Shown: one piece after another, positions 25,428-35,361 of the stretch
How the letters are laid out: every line of letters begins with the position of its first letter
Numbering within the stretch: position 1 is the first letter of the stretch
NCBI GenBank assembly: GCA_903930765.1
Contig: CAIYZV010000118.1
Coordinates: forward strand, 1-51,665
Reading direction: 5' to 3'
From: an uncultured Pirellula sp.
GTDB lineage: Bacteria > Planctomycetota > Planctomycetia > Pirellulales > Pirellulaceae
DNA length: 51,665 bases
The notes under the pieces: generated by a model
Databases searched by the model: none
Told to the model about the DNA's origin: nothing
Seen by the model: only the letters and a program-made list of their open reading frames with translations
Translations under genes and position numbers: made by a program

Positions 25428-26351
25428 ATGTTTGCAAGCCTATCGCTGGATCTCGATAATCAATGGTCTTATATGAAGACGCACGGCGATCCCGGCTGGG
25501 AGTTGTATCCGACTTACTTTCCTGTTGTGGTGCCGAGAGTCCTGGAGTTGCTCAAGCGACTCGATTTAAAAATCACATTCTTTATCGTCGGCGCAGATTG
25601 CGAGCGACCTGAGAATCAGGATGCATTGCGATCGATTTCGGATGCTGGGCATGAGATCGGAAATCATTCCTTCCATCATGAACCATGGCTACATCTTTAT
25701 ACGCGTGCCCAAATCGATGAAGAGTTGGAACGCGCGGAGGACGCGATCCAAACGGCAACAGGTGTCAAGCCGAAAGGGTTTCGCGGTCCTGGATTCAGTT
25801 ACTCCGAGGATGTGCTTCAAGCATTGCAAGAACGCGGTTACATCTACGATGCGTCCACGTTCCCAACGTTTCTCGGGCCACTTGCGAGAGCTTATTACTT
25901 CATGCACAGCCGCCTTAGTCGAACCGAGCGAGATCAGCGCAAGGTGCTGTTCGGTCATTGGTCAGCAGGATTTGGCTCCATCCGTCCATTCCGCTGGAAA
26001 CGATTTGGGCCGCTTCAAGAAATTCCTGTGACGACACTTCCCTGGTTCAAGGTGCCGATCCATCTCAGTTACGTGATGTATTTGGCGAGCTTTTCAAGGT
26101 TCATGGCGGCCAGCTATTTCCGCACGTCGATGTTGTGGTGCAAACTGAATCGAGTTGAGCCATCGTATCTACTACACCCTCTCGATTTCCTAGGTTGCGA
26201 TGACGTTTCGTCGCTCGCTTTTTTCCCAGGCATGTCACTCCGTGGGTCTGAGAAAATGGAACTGGCCGAGCGTTTTCTCGGTTCCATGGCATCCATGCTA
26301 GAGTGCGGTACGATGCTCGAGCATGCTAGGAGATCGCAGAAAACCGTCTAG
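25428..26351 (+). CDS. NodB-type polysaccharide deacetylase
   Basis: 307 residues of the carbohydrate esterase 4 fold. Motif 1 is SLDLDN (Asp8, Asp10); motif 2 is HEIGNHSFHH with the metal pair His80 and His84; motif 3 is FRGPGFSYS. No signal peptide is seen, so it may act on a lipid-linked sugar at the inner membrane face, as in some exopolysaccharide or archaeal-type paths. The C-terminal 150 residues are less conserved and rather hydrophobic (about 200-225). It closes the polysaccharide block, 24 bp after the acetyltransferase, and is convergent with folC. Confidence 0.87.
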   Translation: MFASLSLDLDNQWSYMKTHGDPGWELYPTYFPVVVPRVLELLKRLDLKITFFIVGADCERPENQDALRSISDAGHEIGNHSFHHEPWLHLYTRAQIDEELERAEDAIQTATGVKPKGFRGPGFSYSEDVLQALQERGYIYDASTFPTFLGPLARAYYFMHSRLSRTERDQRKVLFGHWSAGFGSIRPFRWKRFGPLQEIPVTTLPWFKVPIHLSYVMYLASFSRFMAASYFRTSMLWCKLNRVEPSYLLHPLDFLGCDDVSSLAFFPGMSLRGSEKMELAERFLGSMASMLECGTMLEHARRSQKTV

Positions 26352-26379
26352 GGCGGATAGTCTGAGGCTAACGTTCGAC

Positions 26380-27783
26380 CTAGGACTTGAGTAACCGGAG
26401 TTTGGCTTCGGATGCGATGAAAAAAGAACCGGTGATACAAATCATTTCGTTTTTGCCGGTGTTTCGCGTTGCAAAACGAATCGCTTCGTCGATGTTTGGT
26501 GCTGAAAAGAGTTCGGTTTCGCTGTTGGGGGGCGAACCGGACACGTTGGAACTAAATTCATTCGATTTCAATTCCGATGCCAATGCCGCGAGTCGTTCGA
26601 CGGGGACAAAGCGAGGATTGGAGTGGTACTGGGTCAAAATCAATCGGTCGCATTTGGGCAGGATCTTTTGAAGCATCTCTCGGTACTTTTTGTCTTTCGA
26701 GCACGCAAAGATGATCGTGCGACGGTCGACATCAAAGTACGAATGCAATGTATCCAAGAGAGCGTCGATGGAGGCTTCGTTGTGAGCGCTATCGATGATG
26801 ATTGTCGGTGATGTCTGAACAATTTCCACGCGGGCCGGAACTTGCGTTTCGGAGAGGGATTGTTGGACCGCGTTGGGAGAAAGAGCCCAACCATCTGCGG
26901 TCAGCCTTTGCCATGCCGCGATAACCAATGCAGCGTTGTCTCCTTGATGACGGCCGAGCATGCCTAGTTGGTAGTTTGTCATCGAGGGCGAGAGTACCCG
27001 GCTCGAGAGTCGAAGGAACTCAAGTTGGCTTTTGCGAGGAGGTGGATTCGGAGTGATTTTGACGTCGAAGTCGACGCCGATCTCCCATAAATCCGAGCCA
27101 TGGCTTTTCGACACACGCCGGATGACATCGCGAGCCTCCTCATCGCGGACGCCGTGAATCACAGGAACCTTATCCTTGATAATCCCCGCCTTTTCCGTGG
27201 CGATCTTTGCCAAGGTATCTCCTAGTTGCTGCTGGTGATCAAAGCTGATGCTGGTGATCATCGACAGGGCGGGGGTACATACATTGGTGCTGTCCAAGCG
27301 GCCTCCTAAGCCGACCTCGATCACGTTGACGTCGGTGTTGGCGTGTTGAAATAGGATCCAAGCGAGGGCCGTGGTGAGTTCAAAGAAGGTTGGAGTGCCA
27401 TGCTCGGACTTTTCGCAGCGCTCGGTTGCTCGCTGGAGGCGTGGCAACATGTTCACCCAACTCTCGGGTGAAACTGGTTGACCATGAATTACGAACCTCT
27501 CCTCGAGGAACTCCAGGTGGGGGGATGTGTAGAGCCCGGTAGACAACCCGGAGCGTCGAAGTCCTTCCGCCAGCAACCAAGCCACCGAGCCTTTGCCCTT
27601 GGTTCCCGCGATGTGGATCACGGGTGCGCTGAGGTGTGGGTTTTCGAGGCACTGAAGCAGGAAAACCATTCTGCCAAGTCGAAAGGTTTGCTGGTCGTAA
27701 GGCCGGTCGACTGTCTTTTCGTAGTTGATGCGATCCAGCAGAAATCTTGCAGCCGCAGCGTACTTCGGGTCGGATCGTTCCAT
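26380..27783 (-). CDS. folC: Folylpolyglutamate synthase / dihydrofolate synthase
   Basis: ATP-dependent cytoplasmic Mur-ligase-type enzyme that adds glutamate to dihydropteroate or folates. The 467-residue protein has the P-loop GTKGKGS (60-66), TSPHLEFLEER, FELTTALAW, EVGLGGRLDSTN, SISFDHQQQLG, EKAGIIK and IDSAHNEAS. I chose the ATG at 27783 with AAGAG 6 nt upstream; the longer frame to 27903 adds 40 residues coded partly by a 16-bp repeat and unlike the family. It stands alone on the minus strand. Confidence 0.93.
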   Translation of the reverse strand: MERSDPKYAAAARFLLDRINYEKTVDRPYDQQTFRLGRMVFLLQCLENPHLSAPVIHIAGTKGKGSVAWLLAEGLRRSGLSTGLYTSPHLEFLEERFVIHGQPVSPESWVNMLPRLQRATERCEKSEHGTPTFFELTTALAWILFQHANTDVNVIEVGLGGRLDSTNVCTPALSMITSISFDHQQQLGDTLAKIATEKAGIIKDKVPVIHGVRDEEARDVIRRVSKSHGSDLWEIGVDFDVKITPNPPPRKSQLEFLRLSSRVLSPSMTNYQLGMLGRHQGDNAALVIAAWQRLTADGWALSPNAVQQSLSETQVPARVEIVQTSPTIIIDSAHNEASIDALLDTLHSYFDVDRRTIIFACSKDKKYREMLQKILPKCDRLILTQYHSNPRFVPVERLAALASELKSNEFSSNVSGSPPNSETELFSAPNIDEAIRFATRNTGKNEMICITGSFFIASEAKLRLLKS

Positions 27784-28190
27784 CAAACTCTTTTCGATCA
27801 AATTCGGTTCGAACAACGCCGCGATGCGACCGTGGCAAGATGTGACCGTGGCAATGCGTGTCGAGAAACAACGCAAACGTTGCGGACACCCGGTTTGCCC
27901 CAAATTATAGGGAGCCTCGCGAAAATGGGGACTGCCGGAACGGGGAATTTGGGCCTTTGTAAAGCTTCTATTTCTCTCCGCAAAGACGTCCCGGTATCGT
28001 TTTTCCTGTTCTTTGGGACCTTTCCCGTGTCTCGATGAACCACCTGCGCTAGGAAAGCGTAAACGGAAAGTGCGCGAACTCGGCGCTCGATACTTCCCGC
28101 TTTTGTTTTTCGCCCCCGTCCCGAAAACGCGAGCGGCGGCCCCCTTCGATTCCGTCTGTCCACTTCTCCCTTATTACTTACGCGATTCCA
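27784..28190. other. Divergent intergenic region, 407 bp
   Basis: Lies between folC (-) and the ABC operon (+). It holds the 16-bp repeat at 27823-27854. Reading frames there (for example 27478-28038 +) look like antisense or run-on frames. No tRNA or clear promoter box was found. Confidence 0.5.
27823..27854 (-). repeat. 16-bp tandem duplication in the folC leader
   Basis: gatgcgaccgtggcaa (27823-27838) and gatgtgaccgtggcaa (27839-27854), 15 of 16 bases equal, 40-71 bp upstream of the folC start. Confidence 0.9.
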
Positions 28191-29120
28191 ATGGCGACGA
28201 CTCTGGCCCAAAATCCGGCGGCACCCAACTCCGTCAACGACCCCACGAACGTCATCGTGGAGACCCGCAACCTAGGAAAGATCTACCGCGATTTCTGGGG
28301 GCGCAAGAAGGTAAACGCTCTCAAGTCGTTGGATTTAGAAGTCCGGAAGGGGGAGATCTTCGGGCTTTTGGGGCCGAACGGTTCTGGGAAGTCGACGACG
28401 ATCAAGCTGATGCTGGGGCTTTTGTTCCCGACGGCGGGGCGAGTGTTCGTTTTCGGCAAAGAAGCCACCGACGTGTCCAAAAACGAGCGAATCGGTTACC
28501 TTCCGGAAGAGTCTTACCTGTACAAGTTCTTGAATGCCGAGGAGACGCTCGATTTCTACGGTCGCCTTTTCGATATGTCGGCCGAAGTCCGAAGGGAGCG
28601 GACCGAGAAACTCATTCAAATGGTCGGTCTGCAACGTGCTCGACGTCGGCAATTGCGAGAGTACTCCAAGGGGATGACCCGCCGGATCGGTCTGGCACAA
28701 GCCCTCATCAATGAGCCGGAGTTTTTGGTTCTCGATGAACCGACAACCGGTTTGGATCCAATCGGTACTCGCGAAATGAAGGATTTGATTCTCCGCTTGA
28801 GGGAAGAAGGCAAGACGATCCTGCTGTGCTCGCACCAGTTGGCGGATGTTCAGGATGTTTGTGATCGGGTTGCGATTCTTCACCAAGGAGAACTCAAGGA
28901 GTTAGGGCGGGTCGATAGTTTGCTCAAGGTGCAGGATGTGACCGAGATACATGCATCAGGGCTCTCGGAAGAGGCCAAGAAGGAGATCCAAGCAATCATC
29001 GAACGATCGGGGGGTGCGCTCAAGCGGATGGATAACCCGACGACGACAATGGAAGAGTTGTTCTTGGACATCGTTCGCGAAAGCGAGCAGCGACCCGGTC
29101 GTCGCGGTAGCAATTCCTAG
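28191..29120 (+). CDS. ABC transporter ATP-binding protein
   Basis: 309-residue ATPase of the drug/Nat/Ccm-like (ABC-2 exporter) group. Walker [10 protein letters not shown] (about 63-71), Q-loop region YLPEESYLY (Glu for Gln), signature [13 protein letters not shown] (LSGGQ variant), Walker B FLVLDEP and the switch His in CSHQLADV are present. The permease follows 95 bp downstream and the third gene overlaps it, so they form an operon for export or membrane work. The substrate is unknown. Confidence 0.92.
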   Translation: MATTLAQNPAAPNSVNDPTNVIVETRNLGKIYRDFWGRKKVNALKSLDLEVRKGEIFGLLGPNGSGKSTTIKLMLGLLFPTAGRVFVFGKEATDVSKNERIGYLPEESYLYKFLNAEETLDFYGRLFDMSAEVRRERTEKLIQMVGLQRARRRQLREYSKGMTRRIGLAQALINEPEFLVLDEPTTGLDPIGTREMKDLILRLREEGKTILLCSHQLADVQDVCDRVAILHQGELKELGRVDSLLKVQDVTEIHASGLSEEAKKEIQAIIERSGGALKRMDNPTTTMEELFLDIVRESEQRPGRRGSNS

Positions 29121-29215
29121 CCGTTAAGCCAACGAAAAGCGTCGGAACTTTCCGGCGTTTGACCTCTTTTCGAATTTTGATTCCGTGATCTCGGTGCTGT
29201 TGAAGCAAATCGATT

Positions 29216-30994
29216 ATGCGACTTTCACCTGAACAGTTCTGGACCTACAGCGAGTGGTTGTTTCAAAAGAACGGCCTCCGCGATGGATTCTTTTTGGCCT
29301 TGGTCCTCGCCATCCTTGGGTTTGTTATCGGTTACATCGTAGCCGTGATCAAGCATGGGCCGAGTGAAGGGTTCCTTCACGTCGCTCGCATCATCGGCCA
29401 GTTGTTCGCCGTCGACATTCCAAAGATGTCCTTTCGGCGAATCTTTGCAATGGCGAAGCTCGCCATCAAAGAGTCGATTCGGAAAAAGGTCTTGGTGGTT
29501 GTCGGTATCTTTATCGTCGGAATGATGTTTGCTGGTTGGTACCTCGATGAAAACGCGGACTATCCTGCACGGCTCTACATTTCTTTCGTATTGACGATGA
29601 CCAATTACATGGTCATCGTCCTAGGGTTGTTCGTGAGTTGCTTCAGCATTCCAGCGGATATCAAGAGCCGCACGATTTACACGATTGTTACCAAACCTGT
29701 TCGCCCGCTGGAGTTGTTTCTCGGGCGTGTGCTCGGATTCACCGCTATCGGAACTTTGGTTTTGGTAGCTATGGGACTATTGAGTTATGTGTTCGTCGTG
29801 CGGGGGTTGAAACACACGCATGAGACCGTGACGACCTCTGCAGAAGGGACCATTGGCGAGACCTCGTACGTCAGTCGGCACAAACACACCTACACGCTCA
29901 ATGAATCGGGACGCGGAACGACGAATGAGGTAAAAGGGCACCGCCACATCGTCGAGAAGGTGGGGGATAAGATTATCGTCAAGGAACCGATCGACGATTT
30001 GACGGCGAGGGTTCCTGTCTATGCAAAATCGTTGGCGTTCACTGGACGCGACGGGGAAAACAACACCGGCTACAACGTCGGTTACATGTCGGAGTACCAG
30101 AAGTACATCGAAGGCGATACACTCTCGAGCGCTGTTTGGCGGTTCGAGGGGGTCTCCCCCTCGTTGTTCAAGGACGTCATCAGTTATGACATGACGATCT
30201 CGGCGTTTAGGACCTACAAAGGGGATATTGTTACCCCGGTGGGTGGCATAATTTACTTTCGAAGCATCGATGGCAACGCCGAAACGGAACGCGAAGCCTT
30301 CAAGGTCAAGGAGTTTCAGGTCGACCGCCGAACGATCAAGACGAAGGTGAAGGGATTCAAGGATGGGCAGCCTGCGGAACTGGATTTCTTCAAGGACATA
30401 GCTCCCAACGGAAGCTTTGAGGTTGTCATTCGATGCCAAGACCGTGGGCAGTACCTAGGAATGGCAGCGGCGGACGTTTATCTACGGCCGAATGATCTGC
30501 AGTTCTGGTGGAACTTTGTAAAGGGTTACATTAGCATTTGGTTGCAGATGTTCATCGTCATCTGTTTCGGGGTCATGTTTTCAACGTTCTTGTCGGGACC
30601 GGTCGCAATCATCGCTACGATCTCTGCGATCGTTTTAGGATTCTTCGGGTTCTTCATCGATCAGATTCAGAGCACCAACACCAAGGGTGGTGGACCGCTG
30701 GAGTCATTGATCCGAATTCCGCTGCAAACCGGTTCCCAAATTGAACTCGATCTGGGGAATGAAGCGTTGCAAACAGCGATCACGAAGATTGACGAGCAGT
30801 TGTTGAGGGCTGTGGTCCAACTGAAGAATGCGGTTCCAAACTTTGACCAACTCGGAACAGCGGATTTCGTGGCCTACGGATTCAACTTGTTCGGCGGGTT
30901 GCTAGGGCGGCACTTAACCATCGCATTCGGATACTTTATATTGACTAGTCTGGTGAGTTATTTCTTCCTGAAAACACGGGAGATGGCAGCGTGA
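29216..30994 (+). CDS. ABC-2-type permease with large HxH-containing extracytoplasmic domain
   Basis: 592 residues. Membrane segments appear at about 23-45, 91-110, 118-143, 170-195, 438-480 and 560-582. Between the fourth and fifth lies a soluble domain of about 240 residues. Its start carries three His-x-His pairs (200/202, 222/224, 242/244) spaced 22 and 20 residues apart, which looks like a metal site or metal sensor. The remainder of the domain is beta-rich. The segment SRTIYTIVTKPVRPLELFLGR is the coupling region seen in ABC-2 permeases. The gene ends in a GTGA overlap with the next. Confidence 0.85.
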   Translation: MRLSPEQFWTYSEWLFQKNGLRDGFFLALVLAILGFVIGYIVAVIKHGPSEGFLHVARIIGQLFAVDIPKMSFRRIFAMAKLAIKESIRKKVLVVVGIFIVGMMFAGWYLDENADYPARLYISFVLTMTNYMVIVLGLFVSCFSIPADIKSRTIYTIVTKPVRPLELFLGRVLGFTAIGTLVLVAMGLLSYVFVVRGLKHTHETVTTSAEGTIGETSYVSRHKHTYTLNESGRGTTNEVKGHRHIVEKVGDKIIVKEPIDDLTARVPVYAKSLAFTGRDGENNTGYNVGYMSEYQKYIEGDTLSSAVWRFEGVSPSLFKDVISYDMTISAFRTYKGDIVTPVGGIIYFRSIDGNAETEREAFKVKEFQVDRRTIKTKVKGFKDGQPAELDFFKDIAPNGSFEVVIRCQDRGQYLGMAAADVYLRPNDLQFWWNFVKGYISIWLQMFIVICFGVMFSTFLSGPVAIIATISAIVLGFFGFFIDQIQSTNTKGGGPLESLIRIPLQTGSQIELDLGNEALQTAITKIDEQLLRAVVQLKNAVPNFDQLGTADFVAYGFNLFGGLLGRHLTIAFGYFILTSLVSYFFLKTREMAA

Positions 30995-32763
30995 ACAATC
31001 GAAGTTTGGGTCGGAAAATTGTTTACATCCTCGCGATCGTTGCGTTGTTGCTACCGCTCTATTACTTAGGGCGACCCGCTAGCAAGGGGGAAGGCAAGAT
31101 CACCGAAATGCGGAGCCGATACAGGATCGGGCAAGCGGATCTTGGCAAACTGGATCCCACCAGCGAGAGCATGCGTTTGGCGACATTGGGCATGCGCGGA
31201 ATCGCGTCGACCATACTCTGGATTCGGGCGGACTACTACAAAGAGGAGAAATACTTTGATCGTTTCTCCGCTACGTTGAACCAGATCGCGTTGCTGCAAC
31301 CCCACTTCATCAGTGTATGGCAGCATCAAGCCCACAACTTGAGCTACAACGTATCGCCGGAATTCGAAGACTTCCGTCAGCGGTATGAATGGGTGAAGAA
31401 GGGGATCGACTATTTGGTTAAAGGGACCAAATTCAATACTCGCAAGCCGATTTTACAGTATGAGTTGGGGCATTATGTCGGAAACAAACTCGGGAAGGCT
31501 GACGAAAAGAGGCAGTACCGGGATCTCTTCCGAAACGACAACGAGTTTCATCAGTACTTCGTCGAAAAAGGCCTGAATGCGACGTCGGATGATGCCATGG
31601 GGCCGGATCGCAAGCCAGATAACTGGCTGGTTGGAAAGCTTTGGTTTGAAGCGGCTTATCGGTTGGTCACCGAAGGTGCACCGATCAAGAAATCGCCTCA
31701 CTTGCTCTTTAGCTACGCCCCTTTGTGGCAGATGTATCACGGTGAAGCCATCGAAGACGAAGGGGTCCTCGACGATCGGGCGAGGTTCGTGTGGGAACGA
31801 GCGAGCCGGGAGTGGAAGGATTTCGGGAACAGGGAACTCGGCGGGACGTCGTCCACGGCGGTGACCCTGAGAAGTCTTGATATCGCAAAGCAAAACGTTT
31901 TTGACCTTAAGAAAAAGTTCTTCGATTTGACTCAGAGCGCCAGAGAAGCGGTTCGTGAATCCAAGAAGAGCAAAGTTCCCGCTGCAAAGTTGGAAGCGTA
32001 CAACAAGCCTGCCAACGAGCGAAACACCCAAGATCGCATTGCTGCGGCGGAAGTTGAGACGATGATTGAGCCTACCTACCAAGAACTCGCAGGGCAATTG
32101 CCTCGAGCGAATCAGATCGAGGCTTTAGAATTGGCTAACGATTTGTCCGTCGCCGAAGACTATGCCCGCAACACCAATTCTCTCCGCGATCAAGTCAACT
32201 ACGCCTACTGGGAAGTTCGGGCACTCGCTGAGCAGCAGCAGATGATGGTCGATGCGAGACGTTTGATGTTCGAGGCCAACCAACTGATCGATGTTGCCGA
32301 CATCAAGGGGGCCGTCGAGAAGTACGAAGCTGCCTGGGTGCGTTGGGATAAAGTCTTTCGATTTTATCCCGTCGTGATGACGGAAGATGTGGGTGAGGAT
32401 GTTCTCAAGTCGATCAATCGCTACAAAAAGCTGATCGATGAAGAGATCGACGAACGATTTGTACTTTACGAGTTCATGATGTTCCGACGGGCCTATGACG
32501 CCGACTACCTCGATTTCAACGTGGAGAAAACGCTGGCGGATTGGAGAGCCAAATCCTCGGAATTGGGAAGCCCTGAGGACTTCTTCAGCACCCCGCTCGC
32601 AAAGGCATACGGTTTCTCCGAGCCAGTGGCAAAACCGGCTGAGGAGACCCCCAAGCCCGAATCCCCAACGTCTGAGACTCCGGCCGCGACTCCTGCCTCG
32701 CAAGGTCCCCCGGAGGATGGTAATCGTCCACCCAAGCTCGACAATCCCAGCGATCAGCGTTAA
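30991..32763 (+). CDS. Membrane-anchored extracytoplasmic protein of the ABC operon
   Basis: 590 residues starting with GTG, which overlaps the permease stop (GTGA). One N-terminal membrane anchor (about 9-26, IVYILAIVALLLPLYYLG) is followed by a helix-rich domain without a recognised catalytic motif, and a Pro/Glu-rich C-terminal tail (about 550-590). The early segment LATLGMRGIASTILWIRADYYKEEKYF has the look of the helical TPR-like proteins coded next to such planctomycete permeases. Close coupling suggests it is a subunit or substrate-handling partner. Function unknown. Confidence 0.75.
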   Translation: MNNRSLGRKIVYILAIVALLLPLYYLGRPASKGEGKITEMRSRYRIGQADLGKLDPTSESMRLATLGMRGIASTILWIRADYYKEEKYFDRFSATLNQIALLQPHFISVWQHQAHNLSYNVSPEFEDFRQRYEWVKKGIDYLVKGTKFNTRKPILQYELGHYVGNKLGKADEKRQYRDLFRNDNEFHQYFVEKGLNATSDDAMGPDRKPDNWLVGKLWFEAAYRLVTEGAPIKKSPHLLFSYAPLWQMYHGEAIEDEGVLDDRARFVWERASREWKDFGNRELGGTSSTAVTLRSLDIAKQNVFDLKKKFFDLTQSAREAVRESKKSKVPAAKLEAYNKPANERNTQDRIAAAEVETMIEPTYQELAGQLPRANQIEALELANDLSVAEDYARNTNSLRDQVNYAYWEVRALAEQQQMMVDARRLMFEANQLIDVADIKGAVEKYEAAWVRWDKVFRFYPVVMTEDVGEDVLKSINRYKKLIDEEIDERFVLYEFMMFRRAYDADYLDFNVEKTLADWRAKSSELGSPEDFFSTPLAKAYGFSEPVAKPAEETPKPESPTSETPAATPASQGPPEDGNRPPKLDNPSDQR

Positions 32764-32791
32764 TTCATCCGTCAGGTTGGGAGCGAATACT

Positions 32792-32825
32792 CGAAGCCCA
32801 CTGATGCACGAAGCCCACTGATAAA
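32792..32825 (+). repeat. 17-bp tandem duplication between the ABC operon and the rhomboid gene
   Basis: cgaagcccactgatgca (32792-32808) and cgaagcccactgataaa (32809-32825); the first 14 bases are identical. Confidence 0.88.
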
Positions 32826-32855
32826 CACCGAGAAGGTCTGCTAAAATACCCCAGT

Positions 32856-33752
32856 ATGGGACTCTACGATCGCGGATACTACCGAGAGGAATCCGGCCTC
32901 GACCTGAGGCCAGATTGGAACCAGCGGTCTGCTGTTTCGATCCTCATCATTGTCAATGTTGCGGTATTTATCGCGAACATACTATTTGGGTCCCCCACGG
33001 TCGGGAACCAAGGCAAGGTCAACGAAGCGTTGATGCTGTGGCCTCAGGATTGGGCGGAACCGCTGAAATGGATCCGGACAATTACGTACGCATTCGTGCA
33101 CGATGCGAGCAGCCCCGGGCACATCTTCTTCAACATGCTAAGCCTGTACTTCATGGGGCGAGCCGTTGAGCAAACGTATGGACGAAATGAGTTCTTGCGG
33201 ATTTATTTAAGCAGCGCCACGTTTTGCGGTGTGTGCTGGTTGCTGACCCGGTTTTTTTACGGTGGTTCCATCCCGGTTCTCGGCGCCTCCGGGGCTGTTC
33301 TTTGCACCTCGATGCTCTTCGTGTTTAACTATCCGCGGGCAACGGTCGTGTTTCTGGTTTTCCCGATGCCGGCTTGGGTGCTCGGGGTAATTTTTGTACT
33401 GAGCAATTTCTTCTTGCAGCCGGGTCAAGGTGTCGCGTACGACGTTCACATTTTTGGTATTTTGTTCGCCGCACTCTATTTCTTTCTCAAATGGAATTTT
33501 TCGTTTCTAGAATCCCCCGCAGAGGCATTTCGAAAAGTCCTTCGCCGACTGACCGGACCTCGATTGAAGGTCCACTCGGAACGCGATTTGGATCGAGAAG
33601 AAAAGGATGCGGCGGAAGCAGATCGTTTGCTGGAGAAAATTCACAACTCTGGCAAGGATTCGCTCAGTTCTCGCGAAAAGAAGTTTCTGGAACGGTATTC
33701 GCAATCCGTTCGCAACCGATCGGCTCAGAATAAAAAATGGTCGGACTCCTAG
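32856..33752 (+). CDS. Rhomboid-family intramembrane serine protease
   Basis: 298 residues with about six membrane segments between 27 and 215. The catalytic dyad is Ser145 in VLGASGAV and His198 in YDVHIFGILFA; the helix-2 motif HIFFNMLSLYFMG (about 89-101) supplies the conserved His/Asn. A charged cytoplasmic tail of about 75 residues is rich in Lys and Glu. It follows the ABC operon after 92 bp and may share its transcript. A hairpin lies 45 bp downstream. Confidence 0.9.
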   Translation: MGLYDRGYYREESGLDLRPDWNQRSAVSILIIVNVAVFIANILFGSPTVGNQGKVNEALMLWPQDWAEPLKWIRTITYAFVHDASSPGHIFFNMLSLYFMGRAVEQTYGRNEFLRIYLSSATFCGVCWLLTRFFYGGSIPVLGASGAVLCTSMLFVFNYPRATVVFLVFPMPAWVLGVIFVLSNFFLQPGQGVAYDVHIFGILFAALYFFLKWNFSFLESPAEAFRKVLRRLTGPRLKVHSERDLDREEKDAAEADRLLEKIHNSGKDSLSSREKKFLERYSQSVRNRSAQNKKWSDS

Positions 33753-33796
33753 CGTAGTTCGCTCACGGGTTGCAGAATAACCCCATCGCACAACAC

Positions 33797-33814
33797 GCCC
33801 ATTGCAGAATGGGC
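33797..33814 (+). terminator. Hairpin after the rhomboid gene
   Basis: A perfect 7-bp stem, gcccatt and aatgggc, closes a gcag loop 45 bp after the rhomboid stop. There is no T-run after it, so it may be a weak or factor-assisted terminator. Confidence 0.35.
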
Positions 33815-33990
33815 ATGGATTGCGGGATCGACTCGGGAGTATACGCACGGGAATCAAGGCATAAGAATAAACGCATGGGAGATCGAGTGGAAAGCGATTC
33901 AGTCGTAGGGCGGTCGTTTTTCAACGGGACGGAGTGCGACTCTCCCAATTCAACGCATCATCTACTTTCGAACGGAAAGATAAGCAGCAA

Positions 33991-35271
33991 ATGTCGGTAG
34001 CTACCAATCGCTTTAGCGCAACGAGACAAGACATCGCGGGGCAGCCGATTGTCGATCTAGTAGCTCAGTACGGTACGCCATGCTATGTCTACGACATGGA
34101 CGTAATTCGGCGGAGAGTCGAAGATCTCAAGACTTTCGATGTCGTGCGTTATGCACAAAAAGCATGTTCCAACATCGCGATTCTCGACCGGTTGCGTCGG
34201 CTCGGCGTGGTTGTAGATGCGGTTAGTGCTGGAGAAGTTCGTCGAGCGTTGTCGGCGGGGTTCGATCCTCACAGCAAACCTCATGGGATTGTTTACACCG
34301 CCGATGTATTCGATCGTGAAGCGATCGACTTGGTCAAGGAGTTGGGGTTGCACGTGAACTGTGGCTCACCAGACATGATCGAGCAGTTGGGGAGTGCGGT
34401 CCCCGGTGCGAGTGTGACGCTTCGAATCAATCCAGGTTTCGGGCATGGGCATAGCCAAAAGACCAATACAGGGGGACCGCAATCCAAGCATGGAATTTGG
34501 CATGAAGATGTCGACCGATGCCTTCGGCTAGCGGATTTGCACAATGTCGCAGTGACAGGTTTGCACATGCACATTGGTTCAGGAACCGATTTGGAGCATC
34601 TTTCTCAGGTATGCAGTGCGCTCGAGCGGGTGGCGCATCAAATTGGTCGTACGCTTACGACAATCAGCGCCGGCGGTGGATTGCCTGTGCCCTACCGCGA
34701 TGGTCAATCCTATGTGGATTTGGATCAGTACTATCGGCTTTGGGATACGAGCCGAAAGAGGCTTGAAGCGGACTTTGGACACGCGATTACATTGGAATTG
34801 GAACCGGGGCGTTACCTGGTTGCTGAAAGTGGATTTCTGATCGCGGAGATTCGAGCGGTCAAAAAGATGGGCGAAAACCTCTTTTATTTGCTCGATGCGG
34901 GATTCAATGATTTGGCGAGGCCAATCCTCTACGGTGCATACCATCCCATTTCGATCGCCCATCGAAATGGAAGAACCCCGACGGAATTGGTGGATGTCGT
35001 GGTCGGAGGGCCGCTGTGCGAAAGCGGCGATATCTTCACGCAGGAAGAAGGAGGGTTTGTCGCCAAACGCAAACTTCCTCCTGCCGGCGTCGGGGATTTT
35101 TTGATTCTAGAGGTTGCAGGAGCCTACGGCTTTGTGATGTCCAGCAATTACAACGGCCGTTATCGAGCCCCGGAACTCCTTGTGGAAGACGGGAAAGTCC
35201 ATTGCATTCGCAAGCGGGAAACGTACGATTGTTTGATCCAAGGCGAGAGTATTCCTCCCGTCTCCGCTTGA
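33991..35271 (+). CDS. lysA: Diaminopimelate decarboxylase-like PLP enzyme (fold III)
   Basis: Probably the last step of lysine synthesis (meso-diaminopimelate to lysine). 426 residues. The Schiff-base Lys57 is in RYAQKACSN; HMHIGSGTD, SAGGGLPVPY, LELEPGRYLV and the substrate-site CESGD are as in LysA. Tyr near the C-terminus (GAYGFVMSSNYN) also fits. The ATG at 33991 is preferred; the frame is open from GTG 33934 but those residues are not family-like. Other fold-III decarboxylases (ornithine, carboxynorspermidine) fit less well because of the CESGD motif. No lysine-pathway gene adjoins it. Confidence 0.85.
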   Translation: MSVATNRFSATRQDIAGQPIVDLVAQYGTPCYVYDMDVIRRRVEDLKTFDVVRYAQKACSNIAILDRLRRLGVVVDAVSAGEVRRALSAGFDPHSKPHGIVYTADVFDREAIDLVKELGLHVNCGSPDMIEQLGSAVPGASVTLRINPGFGHGHSQKTNTGGPQSKHGIWHEDVDRCLRLADLHNVAVTGLHMHIGSGTDLEHLSQVCSALERVAHQIGRTLTTISAGGGLPVPYRDGQSYVDLDQYYRLWDTSRKRLEADFGHAITLELEPGRYLVAESGFLIAEIRAVKKMGENLFYLLDAGFNDLARPILYGAYHPISIAHRNGRTPTELVDVVVGGPLCESGDIFTQEEGGFVAKRKLPPAGVGDFLILEVAGAYGFVMSSNYNGRYRAPELLVEDGKVHCIRKRETYDCLIQGESIPPVSA

Positions 35272-35287
35272 CACACACCCATAATCC

Positions 35288-35316
35288 TTCAGTGATTACT
35301 CCGAGTTGCTTATAAC
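35288..35316 (+). promoter_or_regulatory. Candidate promoter for the glutathione peroxidase gene
   Basis: TTCAGT (35288-35293) and TATAAC (35311-35316) are 17 nt apart, 45 nt before the start codon; AGGA stands 7 nt before the ATG. Confidence 0.45.
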
Positions 35317-35361
35317 CCGGTTTTGTTTCAAAGCCCCTGTCCCCCCCTTTAGGAACCGTTC

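Noticed and set aside
27784-27903. Longer N-terminus of FolC
   Set aside because: The added 40 residues are not FolC-like and include a 16-bp duplication; ATG 27783 has AAGAG upstream.
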